Shown piece after piece: positions 28,367 to 38,742 of a DNA stretch of 64,000 nucleotides. Position 1 is the stretch's first letter. Every line of letters starts with the position of its first letter. The translations under genes and the position numbers were made by a program. Origin of the DNA: Anisakis pegreffii (Eukaryota > Nematoda > Chromadorea > Rhabditida > Anisakidae); assembly GCA_035041965.1 (NCBI GenBank), contig JAPYMA010000250.1, positions 1 through 64,000 of the forward strand. Direction: 5' to 3'. Below the pieces are notes generated by a model. That model made no database searches. It worked only from the letters and a program-made list of their open reading frames with translations, and was not told the DNA's origin.

Positions 28367-28478
28367 CTGTCTTTGCTTTTTGAGATGTGGATCTGTGTCG
28401 GTGACGGCTGAGGTGGTGATGCTTCGTGTACTGATTCGATGAAAATTGCTTTTGTGTTTTCATACTTTCTGGAGAACA
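28367..28478 (-). CDS. Candidate internal exon, His/Arg/Ser-rich, of an unidentified minus-strand gene
   Basis: A 112-bp open segment is bounded by a strong acceptor (AATTCCTTCAG just upstream on the minus strand) and a strong donor (AAGACAG/GTGAGG). It reads CSPESMKTQKQFSSNQY, followed by a His-rich and Arg-rich tail (KHHHLSRHRHRSTSQ). Having both splice signals around one open frame is better than chance expectation, but I could not find partner exons on either side, so the gene and product are unknown. Confidence 0.35.
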
Positions 28479-31400
28479 CTGAAGGAATTCCTTAAAAATA
28501 CTTTTTAAAGTTGTATTGTAACAATATGAAAAATCTTCACACAACGAAACGATATAAGATATGAGGAAGGATTAATTGCCTATTGAACATTAACTTTGAG
28601 ACTCATTTCGTTTCGTGATTCTTTGCTTCCTTACGACTGTCACTAAAAACGGTCATTATTGAGGAGAAAAAATTATGATGGTGATTTTGATTCTATCGAT
28701 GGACAATCATCCTCTCAGTAAATTAACACATTTTTCTGAATGAAGACATTTTTGTAAAACTTTCGACGGATTCAAAACATAATCACTCCTCGTGACCAAT
28801 TTTTCAGTTCATAAACAATCAGCCGTGTTCTCTCAATGTCGCAATTAGTAAAATCTCGCAAACAAAAAACAAATTCATTGCTTAGACTCACCCAAATGAA
28901 GCGCCTTTTGAAGCTAATTGACAGAGGTTACTATTTGAAGCATAAGCTGAGGGGAATGAAAGAAAAAAGCGGCAATATGTGAGCGAGGTAAATTAGACGT
29001 TTGCTTGGATTGAGGCTAGTCACATGACTACAAGCATAGAAGAGATGCTTGCAAACATTTCTAGAAGAAAACTTATCAAACAATTAGCAAAAGTACATTA
29101 GAAAAGACTCAGATACAATACACTACAATTTATGTCTTTGAAAAAGAAGCCGTTGAAATCGGGCCTGGATAATGACCGTTTGATTTGATCAATACCTCTC
29201 ACGGATAATATATACCTCAGCTAAGGACGATCATCAAACGGGAGGAGGGGCGAACGTTTCTAGAGCAGTAAGAATACAAATGGAAAAGGTGATGACATAT
29301 GGCGTTCTTAAATGACTGCAAAGAAATGAAATTTTTATCGATGAAAAGTGAAAAGGAAAAATGTTGAAAGTATCGAGAAAGGAACGATAAAATTTGAACT
29401 GAAGTAATGGTTGAAGAGATGAAATGAATGAGAAAAGTGAATATAGTCAAAAAGGAAGGAATATTAGCCAGTGGGGTAATCATTTGCGATTGATATATGA
29501 TGTGACTCAAAGTAGCAGTCAGGTCTATATGGATGCGTCACAGTCATTTATCGTTTTGAAAAGTTCATGTCACTGGTAGTTATTAAAGGATCGTTCCTTT
29601 AATCTGCTGCTACTTTTACTTGATTTTTATGTGAATCTGCTTTGACATCATCCAAATATCAAAGTGGTGTGAATTTCCGATAATTTTCAATAAACTGTGA
29701 ATACAATGTGTGCCATTCGATGTTTATTCATATATTGTCAGGTGCCGTATTTACTCTCCGCGATATTACTCAACTTCGCAAATATTTGAAAGCAATCCAT
29801 ATCACTAGTTTAGTGTCGTTGTATGAAGGAAGTTTTCATTCGAAGCCGTAACCCAACTGAAAAAGTTTGAGAGGGTGCACAAAGCTTCAGAAATTCGCAC
29901 TCGAGACTAGCATGTAACTTCTCGTTTAACACAATATGCATCGCATCGCCCATCGAAAGCGTGGGTATCTCGGTTTCAGCCATTCATTGCTACTTGAATA
30001 TCAGAATGAACTTCTTCAGCTCCATTATAGCCTTTAAGGAATCTAAAGTTGAATCTCATTTTTCGTTAAAATGCGACATTAATTCCAGTGCATCTCTTCT
30101 CTCCAAATGATAGTCGAAAATTTCAAAATTTCATCAAAATATCAAAAATGTTCTCCTGTTCCAATGAAATTGAATTTCATGATTCAAGTAATACCAATGA
30201 AACCTATCAAGAGGAAAACGATTGGAGATATTAAGAGGCTTGACGTGTCAAATCGCGCTAACGAAGCATTTCATAACAGAAGAATATGCCAGATATTAAT
30301 AAATCCATATATCTCTTACATCTCTGTTCACGCTGGTGATTTAGTCAGAACTGTAGCACTGATATAATAATGATATTAATGACAAATGTTTGTAATGTTC
30401 ATCAGTGTTGAGTCTGGGATAATCAGTGATCAAGTTCTGCTTACCAATGCAATAAGCCGTAAACGTTCAGGCGCTTTATACCATCATCAGGACGCGATAC
30501 AACACTTTTCAGCAAACACTCAAAATTCCATTTTCCCTCAATTTTAAATTTTTGAAATACATTACATTCCTTTTCTTTTCAAATTTTCATCTGCTGTGTA
30601 CTTTGCGCTCGAATGATACATTTGCATGGAAATTGGGCGCGTCAACCATCTGCTAAGATCAATGCTCGTTCTTTAAGCATTGCACTGCTGCATTCCGTCC
30701 TGATGGTGACGTTACACACTGAAACATTAACTCCTTATGGAATAATTGAATGACTTCTTTCTAAATAATCAAATGAATAATTACTGGTTTATGGTGATCG
30801 TGAACAATATCAGATATCAAATACTGTGCTCAAAAGAAACGAGTCAGGACTCATAGCCTTGCGGCTGCGTTTAGTGGAGTGATCCTGTCGGATGAGAAGA
30901 AAAATCGCAACGCTCGTGAGACTCTAGACAAGAAATAATGAACAAGATCGGGAGTAAGTGATGCTGGTTTCGAAACGTTTCATGAAAGAATGCTCAAGAA
31001 TTCGAGATTCTAGATGTGGTTCAACGATTCGAACAACTGCAGTAAGAATTCTAATTTCTTTGAAACTGAGTACCATTTGAAAAATCTCAGTCATTACCGA
31101 CAATATAGAGGAATAAGTTATGTTGACCGAAGGTTTCAATAGGAAGCACACGTAAGATGAACACAAATGGGAAGGTTCAGTTTCTTCTAAGGGATCTAGC
31201 TGGAGCCGAATTGGGCACTTTGCAGAGCCAAAAAATCTCGTTTGGTAATTTAGCAACAGTTTATGCTTGCAACAGAGAAACTCCCGCTTTTTAGTGGGTA
31301 CTTATCGATATGTTGAGGAAGACTCTACAAGTTCATCTGGATGATAAACTTCAGAAGCCTTGAACAGCCAATCATAGCATTTCCATCCAACACTGTAGGT

Positions 31401-32197
31401 CTTCGATCATCATTGTGTGCAAACATATATGACGGACACACTTGTAGCATTATGGTACGTCATAATCATGCAATAGCAAGACTCATTCTGTGCAATATGA
31501 TGATCACCAATGGAGCACAAATTAAAGCACAAAATCAACTGTTTAACCGAGCATGTGATTGTGAAAGTTATAGTGAATATAAATTAAATGTGAATACAAA
31601 CGTTTGAATACAAATACAAAACGTGCACTCATCGTCAGATGGCTGATTATAATGACTTTGTGCATTCATGACCGTAATCAATATGATTGCTTCGTTATCA
31701 TCATTTTCAGATTTGATTCACATTTCGTAAAAAGAATCGCTAATTGCTGCTTCTTTTATGCGTTCATTATTCATCATTAAAAAATTCACCACTGAAAAAC
31801 AACGATGAATGTCGAACTGCTCTGATGCATCTGCAAAAGATAATGCCATAATGAGTTGCTATAGAGTCGTTTAACGACCATTTTTCAGTTTTTTATATCT
31901 GATTCCATGGAAATTACAGGATGAATGCCATAAACTCACATCATCAGAAAACTACATCTTTCATTGTTTGCGCTTTATTTCAATACTGAAATAGCATTCT
32001 TTAAATGATTAATGAAGATGGCATTTTATTGAACACAAATATTGTCTATGAAATGCTGATGGCCTCAGCATTAATCGTAAAAAATTATATAATTATACTT
32101 TTAAACAGCAATCAGTGACAATGATAGTGGGATGATGAGAAAAAATCGGATTCGCAACATCGACTTCAGGCACGACTTGGCTCAGATTGATTTCATT
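28479..32197. other. No resolved gene
   Basis: Several frames of 80-110 codons exist (for example minus 31256-30924 and plus 30107-30367), but none carries a motif and strands compete over 31080-31260. No terminal repeats were seen. Exons of the genes suggested by the candidate exons at 28367 or 33317 may lie here undetected. Confidence 0.4.
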
Positions 32198-32660
32198 AAT
32201 CACAGTGAGGATCACTGCGATCCAAGCGTTGTCTTCAACGAGTGACTAGTTTATTCAAGTCCGCTAGAAAGACTCCGATTTTCGATCTCGAAAGAATTCT
32301 GAAAATTGTGCTCCCTAATGTCCCGGGTAATCAAGGTTCTTCCGCAATAATTTTCCAAAATGATTGAAAAAGTGAGAGTCGGTTGACAAAAAGTCTGATG
32401 AATACGGTGGGTGAGGGCAGATTATTTAGCTCGAATCGAACAACTGCTAAAGCCTTAGCTGCGAAAGTTGTGGCAAAGCACTACCTTGCATGACAAAACC
32501 TTTTCAGTTGACTGATGAAGCGTGTAATCTCTGAAAATTTCATCGCACTTTGAAGGTTTTTTAAGGTTTCGTAAAGTACAGTCAGTGAGAAGCTCTTAGA
32601 CCCACTGCAGAGCAACAAACACATCTACTGTAACCTTTTCTGCTTCAACGTTCATCTTGG
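32198..32660 (-). pseudogene. Decayed mariner-family transposase remnant
   Basis: Translating the minus strand with frame changes gives blocks in the order seen in mariner transposases. First comes a degenerate KVTVDVFVALQWV block (about 32650-32605), then a segment ending VVLCHNFRS, then the diagnostic PHPPYSSDFLSTDSHFF (about 32415-32365; family form HPPYSPDLxPxDYHxF), and finally a C-terminal LNKLVTR*RQRLDR in which the usual Trp codon has become TGA. Stops and frameshifts interrupt every part, so this is dead. No inverted terminal repeats were recognised at its edges. It sits directly beside the tRNA palindrome. Confidence 0.75.
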
Positions 32661-32865
32661 AAACTGCTTCGGTGATTCATTTGTCATCATGCAACCCCAA
32701 AACAACCCCTTTCATCGTACGTCACATGTTTCGCTATTTCCTAACGACTCTCTTTTCGGAATAATAACAGATAATTGGATAATAGATACAAGCCGGATCA
32801 TAGCCTGGCTCAGGCTCACAACATTAATGCTATTGGTACACCACTCGGTTTCAAGCAAAACTTTC

Positions 32866-32936
32866 CTCCGCGAACGGGAATCGAACCCGCGACGTACCAA
32901 TTACCGGTTGGGGCTCTACCTCTGAGCTACCGCGGA
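32866..32936 (-). tRNA. tRNA gene, left copy; isoacceptor uncertain (anticodon GGU by position)
   Basis: This is the exact minus-strand mirror of the copy at 33137-33207. It has a TCCGCGG/TCGCGGA acceptor stem, an A box (TAGCTCAGAGG) and a perfect B box (GGTTCGATTCC). The anticodon arm is odd: a four-pair stem CCAA/TTGG with loop CCGGTAA, which places GGT (Thr) at 34-36 but has C instead of the near-universal U33. It may be a true tRNA with an unusual loop, or a tRNA-derived element. Confidence 0.7.
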
Positions 32937-33136
32937 GACCGTTCAGTCTCTGCCGAGTGGTTGCGTTAAGATCGCAATCAGTTCTTCAGTGCACATAATG
33001 CGAAACTGATCTGATCTACCCGCGATCAGTTCGCTCTGATTGTAGCGTTTGACGCTCATCAGATCAGTTTCGCATTATGTGCACTGAAGAACTGATTGCG
33101 ATCTTAACGCAACCACTCGGCAGAGACTGAACGGTC

Positions 33137-33207
33137 TCCGCGGTAGCTCAGAGGTAGAGCCCCAACCGGTAATTGGTACGTCGCGGGTTCGATTCCCGTT
33201 CGCGGAG
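33137..33207 (+). tRNA. tRNA gene, right copy; isoacceptor uncertain (anticodon GGU by position)
   Basis: A seven-pair acceptor stem (TCCGCGG with TCGCGGA, one G-T pair), D stem GCTC/GAGC, a five-base variable region, T stem GCGGG/CCCGT and discriminator G all fit the cloverleaf. Both RNA polymerase III internal promoter boxes are intact. The weak point is the anticodon arm: a four-pair stem and a loop without U33. T1 and G73 also occur in Asp and bacterial-type Asn tRNAs, so the identity should not be taken as Thr without checking. Confidence 0.72.
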
Positions 33208-33316
33208 GAAAGTTTTGCTTGAAACCGAGTGGTGTACCAATAGCATTGACTCTCTTTTCATGCGCTTTTTTAAACGGCAGTTCTGCTGACATTCCATCGC
33301 TTCGTACGCGACTCAC

Positions 33317-33427
33317 GCTTCCGATTCGTTCGAAATCAAAAATATAATCCATTCTGAATTTCTTTGTAACGTCGGCTGATTTTATCCAGCGACAGTTGTT
33401 GATAGTTTTGCACGGACCAACTATCAT
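33317..33427 (-). CDS. Candidate first exon of an unidentified minus-strand gene
   Basis: An ATG-initiated frame of exactly 37 codons (MIVGPCKTINNCRWIKS at the start, DYIFDFERIGS at the end) stops at a strong donor, AGC/GTGAGT, in phase 0. The preceding 130 bp is relatively GC-rich and also open. No family is recognised and the next exon would have to lie beyond the tRNA palindrome. The longer frame that reads on into the tRNA arm is certainly not protein coding. Confidence 0.3.
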
Positions 33428-35433
33428 TCTTGATTGTTCGTTGTTGACCTCAGATGAACATCCGTTGTTGTTTTTGTCGTCGATGCTTCGGTTTCTTTTA
33501 GGAAGGTTTTGGGAATAACGTTACATCGTTGGTTCTCGATTGCTCCCTGGCGTATTGCGCTCCTTTACAAGTTCAACGCTTGTTATTTATTATATTATTT
33601 TTATAAAAGTAACAAGAAATAATAAAAATCGTTAATAATCATAAACAAATAATGTCCGTGAAAATGATTTTTTCGAATCACCTTTCCAGCTGTGCGCAGT
33701 CATCTAGATTGCGTTCGACCCCGTTTTTAGACGAAAGATATTTGGAGTGGTCGGCATCAAGACGCTAATTATCAATCGCCTATTAACCAAGCTCATTTTT
33801 ATTGCCGCTAATTGTTTTCAAAATAGAATTGCTTTTCAAAAACAGAAGAACGGTTGTGGAATTAAGATGGGATAAATTTTTGAGGTCATGCAGTATATAG
33901 ATCGATGACTTTAGGGATATAGCTACATCGCTGATGATACGTCATATTGGTGAATGATTTCAATAAACCGATACACCCTGTACATTGATTCTCTATCAAT
34001 AATGCATTACTGTCACGGTTACCACTTTCAGCACCCCATACGTTCAAGTCGCTCAGCAACGCGCGATTTGACCACGTCATCAGACAGAGCAGATGCTCTG
34101 CTCGCAAAAAAGTGTAAATGTTATCGATGGATAATGCGCAGTCAAAGAGATGTAGCCAGAATTTTAAGAGCGCCTTTCCGCTTAAGGATTCCATGACAAC
34201 TTGAGCAGCTTATGCTGGCCTATGCTCAGTCTAGCCATGTGCCCCAGCGCAAATGTTTGAGAAATATTGAGTATCAGTTAGTATGCATGCATATCAAAAG
34301 AAATTTTTGTATAATAGTTCAAAAATGTCAAAAGAGAATCAATCAAATTCTGAAGTGATCAAATGATTCAAGAAGATAATGCGTTTCGAAACAATGGAAG
34401 AAAATTTTGTGAAGTTTTTCGACTGAATTGGATGGAGGTTTTTGAGGCGATTACTGCTCATGAACAACACGCAGTGCACATAGAAATACGCTACGAATAG
34501 TGGAGTTGTGCAGAGACTGACAATGAATATCGTCGGAAATATGGCTGACAATTTCAGCATTCGTTGACAAGTCAGCTATTGAAATTGGTCGGTTATCGTC
34601 TAGGTGCCCATGAACGATTGACAGTTGCTGTCGTTATCGCTCTTCCCATTCGAGTGTTAAACAGTCTATGTTTTTGCTCCAGCGGATATTCTATGCTGGT
34701 GTCTGTGCATACTTTTTTCATCTGCAAGAATTATCTGAAATGGCAAATAATCTTAATAATTTTGATAATCCCAGCATTATTCAACGAATCACTTATTGAT
34801 CACACACACTGGCAATTTTCGAGGATCCCGAAATGATTTTACGGGGTTTCCCGAAGAGACGAGTTCATAGAGAAGGAAAATAACCGAAGTATTGCGTATA
34901 CTGAAGTGAGATGCTAGAACAATTCTACGGGGTTGGACGACTGCTTCTAAATTGAACTTCCAAATTGAATTAAATTCGAAAATTAAATTGTTTATGAATT
35001 CAAAATTAAGTTACATCGTATTCTGAAATTCTAAAATGTTAGGATTCAATCAGATTTAAAGTGTAAAGATTTAATTCATTTCTAAAGTTTGAAAATTAAT
35101 TTCGAATATTCTAAATCAAATTATAAATACTAAATGGTTCATTTGTATGGATCTGAAGTTATATTGTGGGGAGTAGTTCTAGCTGCTGAATACATGGATA
35201 AAATAACGTACGAGGCTGAGCGGTTAATTATGATTTAATATAAAGGTAATGTGTTTGTAGCGCTGGGCAGAATAATTATGGTTAAAAGTGATTTGCGAAA
35301 TTAAGCGATTAATTGTGGTTGATGTTAGAGGAATATGTTTGTAGTACTGGGCAGTGTAATTATGGGTGATGAGGATAGGATTAACAATATGGATTCTAAT
35401 CCATATAATCTCTAGAAAAATCATCAATATTAC
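33428..35433. other. No resolved gene; local tandem duplication
   Basis: The only structure seen is an imperfect direct repeat of about 85 bp: CGGTTAATTATGATTTAATA near 35221 recurs as CGATTAATTGTGGTTGATGT near 35306, each followed by a TTTGTAG...CTGGGCAG block. 34960-35150 is simple A/T-rich sequence. Open frames here show no motif. Confidence 0.45.
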
Positions 35434-35656
35434 TGTTGATGGCATCCGACCGGAAAAATCCGACAATTTTGGTCGGAACTTCGATATTCGAATTCCGATC
35501 GAACAGTTTTAAAATGTCGTAAATTTAAAATGTCAATTCGGTCGGATTCCGACCGAACGATTCCGGCAGTCGGTTGCAATTCCGATTGTCGGAGTACTGA
35601 AAATTCATGTCGGTCGGAATCCGATCGACATTAAATTTCGCTCGGATGTCATCACT
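35434..35656. mobile_element. 223-bp MITE, GATGGCATCCGA terminal inverted repeat family (copy B)
   Basis: The left end reads TGTTGATGGCATCCGACC and the right end GCTCGGATGTCATCACT, matching the termini of the element at 4157-4321. The interior again consists of alternating GGTCGGA/TCCGACC motifs. The ends have drifted and a target duplication is not obvious, so this copy is probably older than copy A. It is non-coding. Confidence 0.65.
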
Positions 35657-37238
35657 GTTCCTTAACGACATCATTTGAAGGAATGCACGGAATTTGTCGA
35701 GGGTTCCGATTAAGATTCGATTGAGGTCGATGAAAGAAACTTGTGGTGCGTGTTTGAGGAGCGGGAGGAGATTTGCCGATGAACAGACGTTGACAAGGCG
35801 ATTCTTTGGAAGATTTGTGTCAACTAATCGATGAATGTTCGTTGGAATGGGGCTGGGGTAGATTTAAACTTATTGATAGTGTCACTGTTATCGGTATTGC
35901 TGTCATAGTCACCGATACACCTGTCAGAGTGAGGTGGACAGAATGATAACCTTCTTTTAGTATCACCTCTAGATCTCATACGCTTTGTCGTGAAAATCGC
36001 GAGTCATTACCATAGAAATCTCTAAATACTGCTGTAAAGGTCTCAATATTTTCCCTTTCTCATTGTTTTCGCCACTTAGGCCATTGCATTAGCACATCAA
36101 TTCGTCTTTTTTCGTAGCTATTTGGTTCTTATGAAGTTATTGCCGCATTTCAATAAGATGCTCATGTTATTGAGCATTTTTCTTCTTCATTCAATCTTAA
36201 AACTTCGTCGTATTTTCGGACAATTTGTTATTTGATTAGCTCCTACTTATCGGACGTGTAGTTTACGCATGAATATCATGATTATCACTGTCGCTGTGTT
36301 CAATTTAATTACTCAAGTTTGAGTTGAAATCCAATCGACAATGACGTCAAGAATAGCTATTACAAAATTTCTCATTAATTCGAATGAACATTAGGTGATG
36401 TTCATATAAAAAGGTCACCTTAATCTTGGTATTTTGATTCGATTACAAATACTCAAATTAAATGTAAAACTCAATCTAATTCAAGTTGTGATTGATTCAA
36501 AAATTGTTGTTGCAAAACATTCCGAACATTTCGACTGATATCAGCTAATATTTGTCAAAATATCTAGCCAATATTTGTCAACAGTTAATAATCTCGCGTC
36601 ATCAGATTTGCCGAATATTGTTTCTGATACCAACTCCAGAGATGTATTCACTCAATCAACAACTTTTTCTATTCCACAACTGAATGAACTTTAACTAATT
36701 TTTTGGCTCACAATCAGTCACAGAGCAACAATGAGTGTGTTCTGTTCGTCTATTCATTGTAAATTTTGCATTAGTTTCTTTAGCACAATTGTTCCCAAGT
36801 CTGTCAGACCTTGGTTCTTAATTGCCAATTATCGCATTATTTGTACACCGGTACAATTCGTCCAGCTAACAATAAGATCAGTTAGAATAATACCATTCAT
36901 CTATTATTATTCGTTTCCTAGTTGTTCTGGTTTGTTCTCATTGTCCAATTTGTTGCTAATTCATTTCAACAACAAATTCATTCCCTTCACACGAAACTAT
37001 CACTGTTTTATTATTATTCAGTTCATTGGTTTTGTTCAAACCGTAAATTTCAATTTTTTTTTGCAGTGATTTCCACGACGTTTTTGTCTTCCAATCTCGA
37101 AGATAATAAAACACGCTTCATTACATCTGCCGACATTTATCACCATTTTCGAAATCCTCTGCACCCTTCACTCGATTCATGCTTCTGAAATTTCAAGATT
37201 TGAAAACTTTGAAGATTCCCAACTGCTCCTGGTGAAAA
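35657..37238. other. No resolved gene
   Basis: Apart from the SL1-like block at 36304-36323, I see only AT-rich sequence. Two overlapping plus frames (36731-37069 and 36922-37188) are rich in Phe, Ile and Tyr, as expected from T-rich DNA, and carry no motif. They are not proposed as genes. Confidence 0.5.
36304..36323 (+). other. 20-nt match (one mismatch) to nematode spliced leader SL1
   Basis: TTTAATTACTCAAGTTTGAG differs from positions 3-22 of the canonical SL1 leader at one base (T for C). The next bases are TTG, not the GT donor required of an SL RNA gene, and no Sm site or stem-loop follows, so it is not a working SL RNA gene. It may be a leader left at the 5' end of a retroposed trans-spliced mRNA; an ATG follows 18 bases downstream. 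Chance cannot be fully excluded in AT-rich DNA. Confidence 0.45.
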
Positions 37239-37299
37239 CGTTTTATGACGTTCAATAAACGAATCGAGGACTATTATCAGAATGGAACGTCATAAAACG
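37239..37299. repeat. 15-bp perfect inverted repeat with 31-bp spacer
   Basis: CGTTTTATGACGTTC at 37239-37253 is repeated as its exact reverse complement at 37285-37299. The right arm overlaps the first codons of the open frame starting at 37282, so a transcript would place the start codon at the base of a hairpin. Confidence 0.7.
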
Positions 37300-37465
37300 C
37301 TTATTCTTATTTCGATGTGGTTGATCCCGATTCAGATTATCATTCCATTTTTTGATGGAGTTTTACGACGAGAACGACGATTATGTACTGCACATACAGA
37401 TGCAGTTAGACCTTCATGGAATTCGTTTGATTTATTCAATTCGAATGAGACATGTCGTTCTAGAC
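37282..37465 (+). pseudogene. Signal-peptide-like open frame interrupted by a hAT-type insertion
   Basis: An ATG-initiated frame begins with a hydrophobic stretch (LILISMWLIPIQIIIPFF) and then reads RRERRLCTAHTDAV and SNETCRSR up to the 8-bp target duplication of the element starting at 37466. Ignoring the element and one duplication copy, the frame would continue 13 more codons past 38683 with one further Cys before a stop. This fits a small secreted protein broken by the transposon. It may also be a chance frame with no gene; no family is recognised. Confidence 0.3.
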
Positions 37466-38675
37466 CAGTGGTTCTCACGCTCGGGTGCTCCATTACCCAT
37501 CTTGTTAATCTGACACGCCGCCGTAACCCCCCCCTCCTTCCTGACACAAAAACTTACCCACTGTACATATAACGTTGGGAACAAAAGGAAAACCGGCCCG
37601 AAAATTCCTCAGTGGCGTAAAAGAAATTGATTTTCTGGAATCAAACAAGTATTTTTAGAACTTTATTTATCCAATGCAGGAACAATACGAAACTCGGCAT
37701 TAAAAACGAAAAGTAGTGAAGAAAAAGAAAACATTCTTCAGCAATTAAAGAAATGAAATTTGACAACAAGTTCAATCAATCATGAAAAAGGAAGATGCGA
37801 TAAAAATTTGAGGAATTATCTTCGAGATGAACGGAAAAGTAATCATTTCATCAAAGTGATGATTAATGAATAAGTAAAAATTCATCGGAGGGATGAAAGT
37901 AAATTCGAACTATCGCGCGTTTTGAGATGAGATAAGTGCATTAGGTCTGAAATTCTCATTCTACTTTTCAAGCATTTCAGTCACTAACATCATAAGTAAT
38001 GTTGTCGTTCATCACGGAAGAAGTATTATACCGGTTTAAGAAACATTAATAAGCGATGATACGAGAATTAGAAATTGTAAAAATTGAAAAAAAAATCAAT
38101 ATCACCAAACTCATAAATATTCGATCGTCCAACACCAAATCAATGATCTTTTCTGTCATACCAAAAGCTCAATCAATTCTTATTGCTCATGAGAGAAGAT
38201 GTCAGCCAATATATCAAAGCACTCATGAGATATTTGTGACTTCTTCAAACTGACTTTTGTTCAGGCCTAAACGAACTAAAGATACTCTAAAAATAGGATA
38301 AAGACGAATGTTTCCATGAGCGAGTCGCGAGTGAAAAAAATACACCATCAAAACGGCGTTTCATCATAACAAAACAGCAACAAATATTAGTTTCTCTCAG
38401 TCAATTCAAAGTGTTGATGAGAGACGATATCAGCCAATATATTGAGCAACTTACGAAACATTTATGACTAAACAGACTTTTGTTTAGGTTCGGATGAACT
38501 AATGATACTCAGAAAATAGGAGAAAGAAGAGTGTTGCCGTGAACTAATCGTATCTACACCATCACAATGGCGTTCTATCGTAACATAACTGCACGAAATG
38601 TTAATTTCCCAACCACCTCCGTTATCCCGACGAGACCCCTAAATTACCCTAAATTACCCCCTATGAGAACCACTG
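37466..38675 (+). mobile_element. 1210-bp non-autonomous hAT-type element (CAGTGGTTCTCA termini), copy 2
   Basis: The ends are CAGTGGTTCTCA and TGAGAACCACTG, perfect 12-base inverted repeats. Identical 8-mers TTCTAGAC at 37458-37465 and 38676-38683 are the target duplication. The left subterminal region (CGGGTGCTCCATTACCCAT) and right subterminal region (AAATTACCCCCTATGAG) match the opposite ends of the 17541-18240 element. The interior contains an imperfect direct duplication of roughly 225 bp (ATGAGAGAAGATGTCAGCC near 38189; ATGAGAGACGATATCAGCC near 38414), which explains much of the size difference. There is no transposase frame. Confidence 0.92.
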
Positions 38676-38742
38676 TTCTAGACTGAAGGTCACATGTTTA
38701 CAGAACTCAAATCGAATGTTTTGATTGAATTGAGGCGTATTT

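Larger units (their letters stand above)
32826..33247. repeat. Perfect 190-bp inverted repeat (arms 32826-33015 and 33058-33247, 42-bp spacer)
   Basis: Reading the two arms base by base, the right arm is the exact reverse complement of the left over 190 bases, ending cleanly at 32826 and 33247. Each arm holds one tRNA gene, so the two copies face away from the window edges into the arms on opposite strands. The perfect identity implies a recent duplication or ongoing gene conversion. The structure could extrude a large cruciform, and it could also be an assembly artefact. Confidence 0.92.

Noticed and set aside
32689..33427. Protein frames reading through the tRNA copies (shared NFPPRTGIEPATYQLP text)
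   Set aside because: The shared text is the translated tRNA and its flanks within the inverted repeat; only the part 33427-33317 is kept as a candidate exon.
36304..36323. Functional SL RNA gene
   Set aside because: No GT donor after the leader, no Sm site and no snRNA-like 3' stem.
36731..37188. Two overlapping plus frames of 112 and 88 codons
   Set aside because: Phe/Ile/Tyr-rich translation expected of T-rich DNA; no domain, no splice sites of note.
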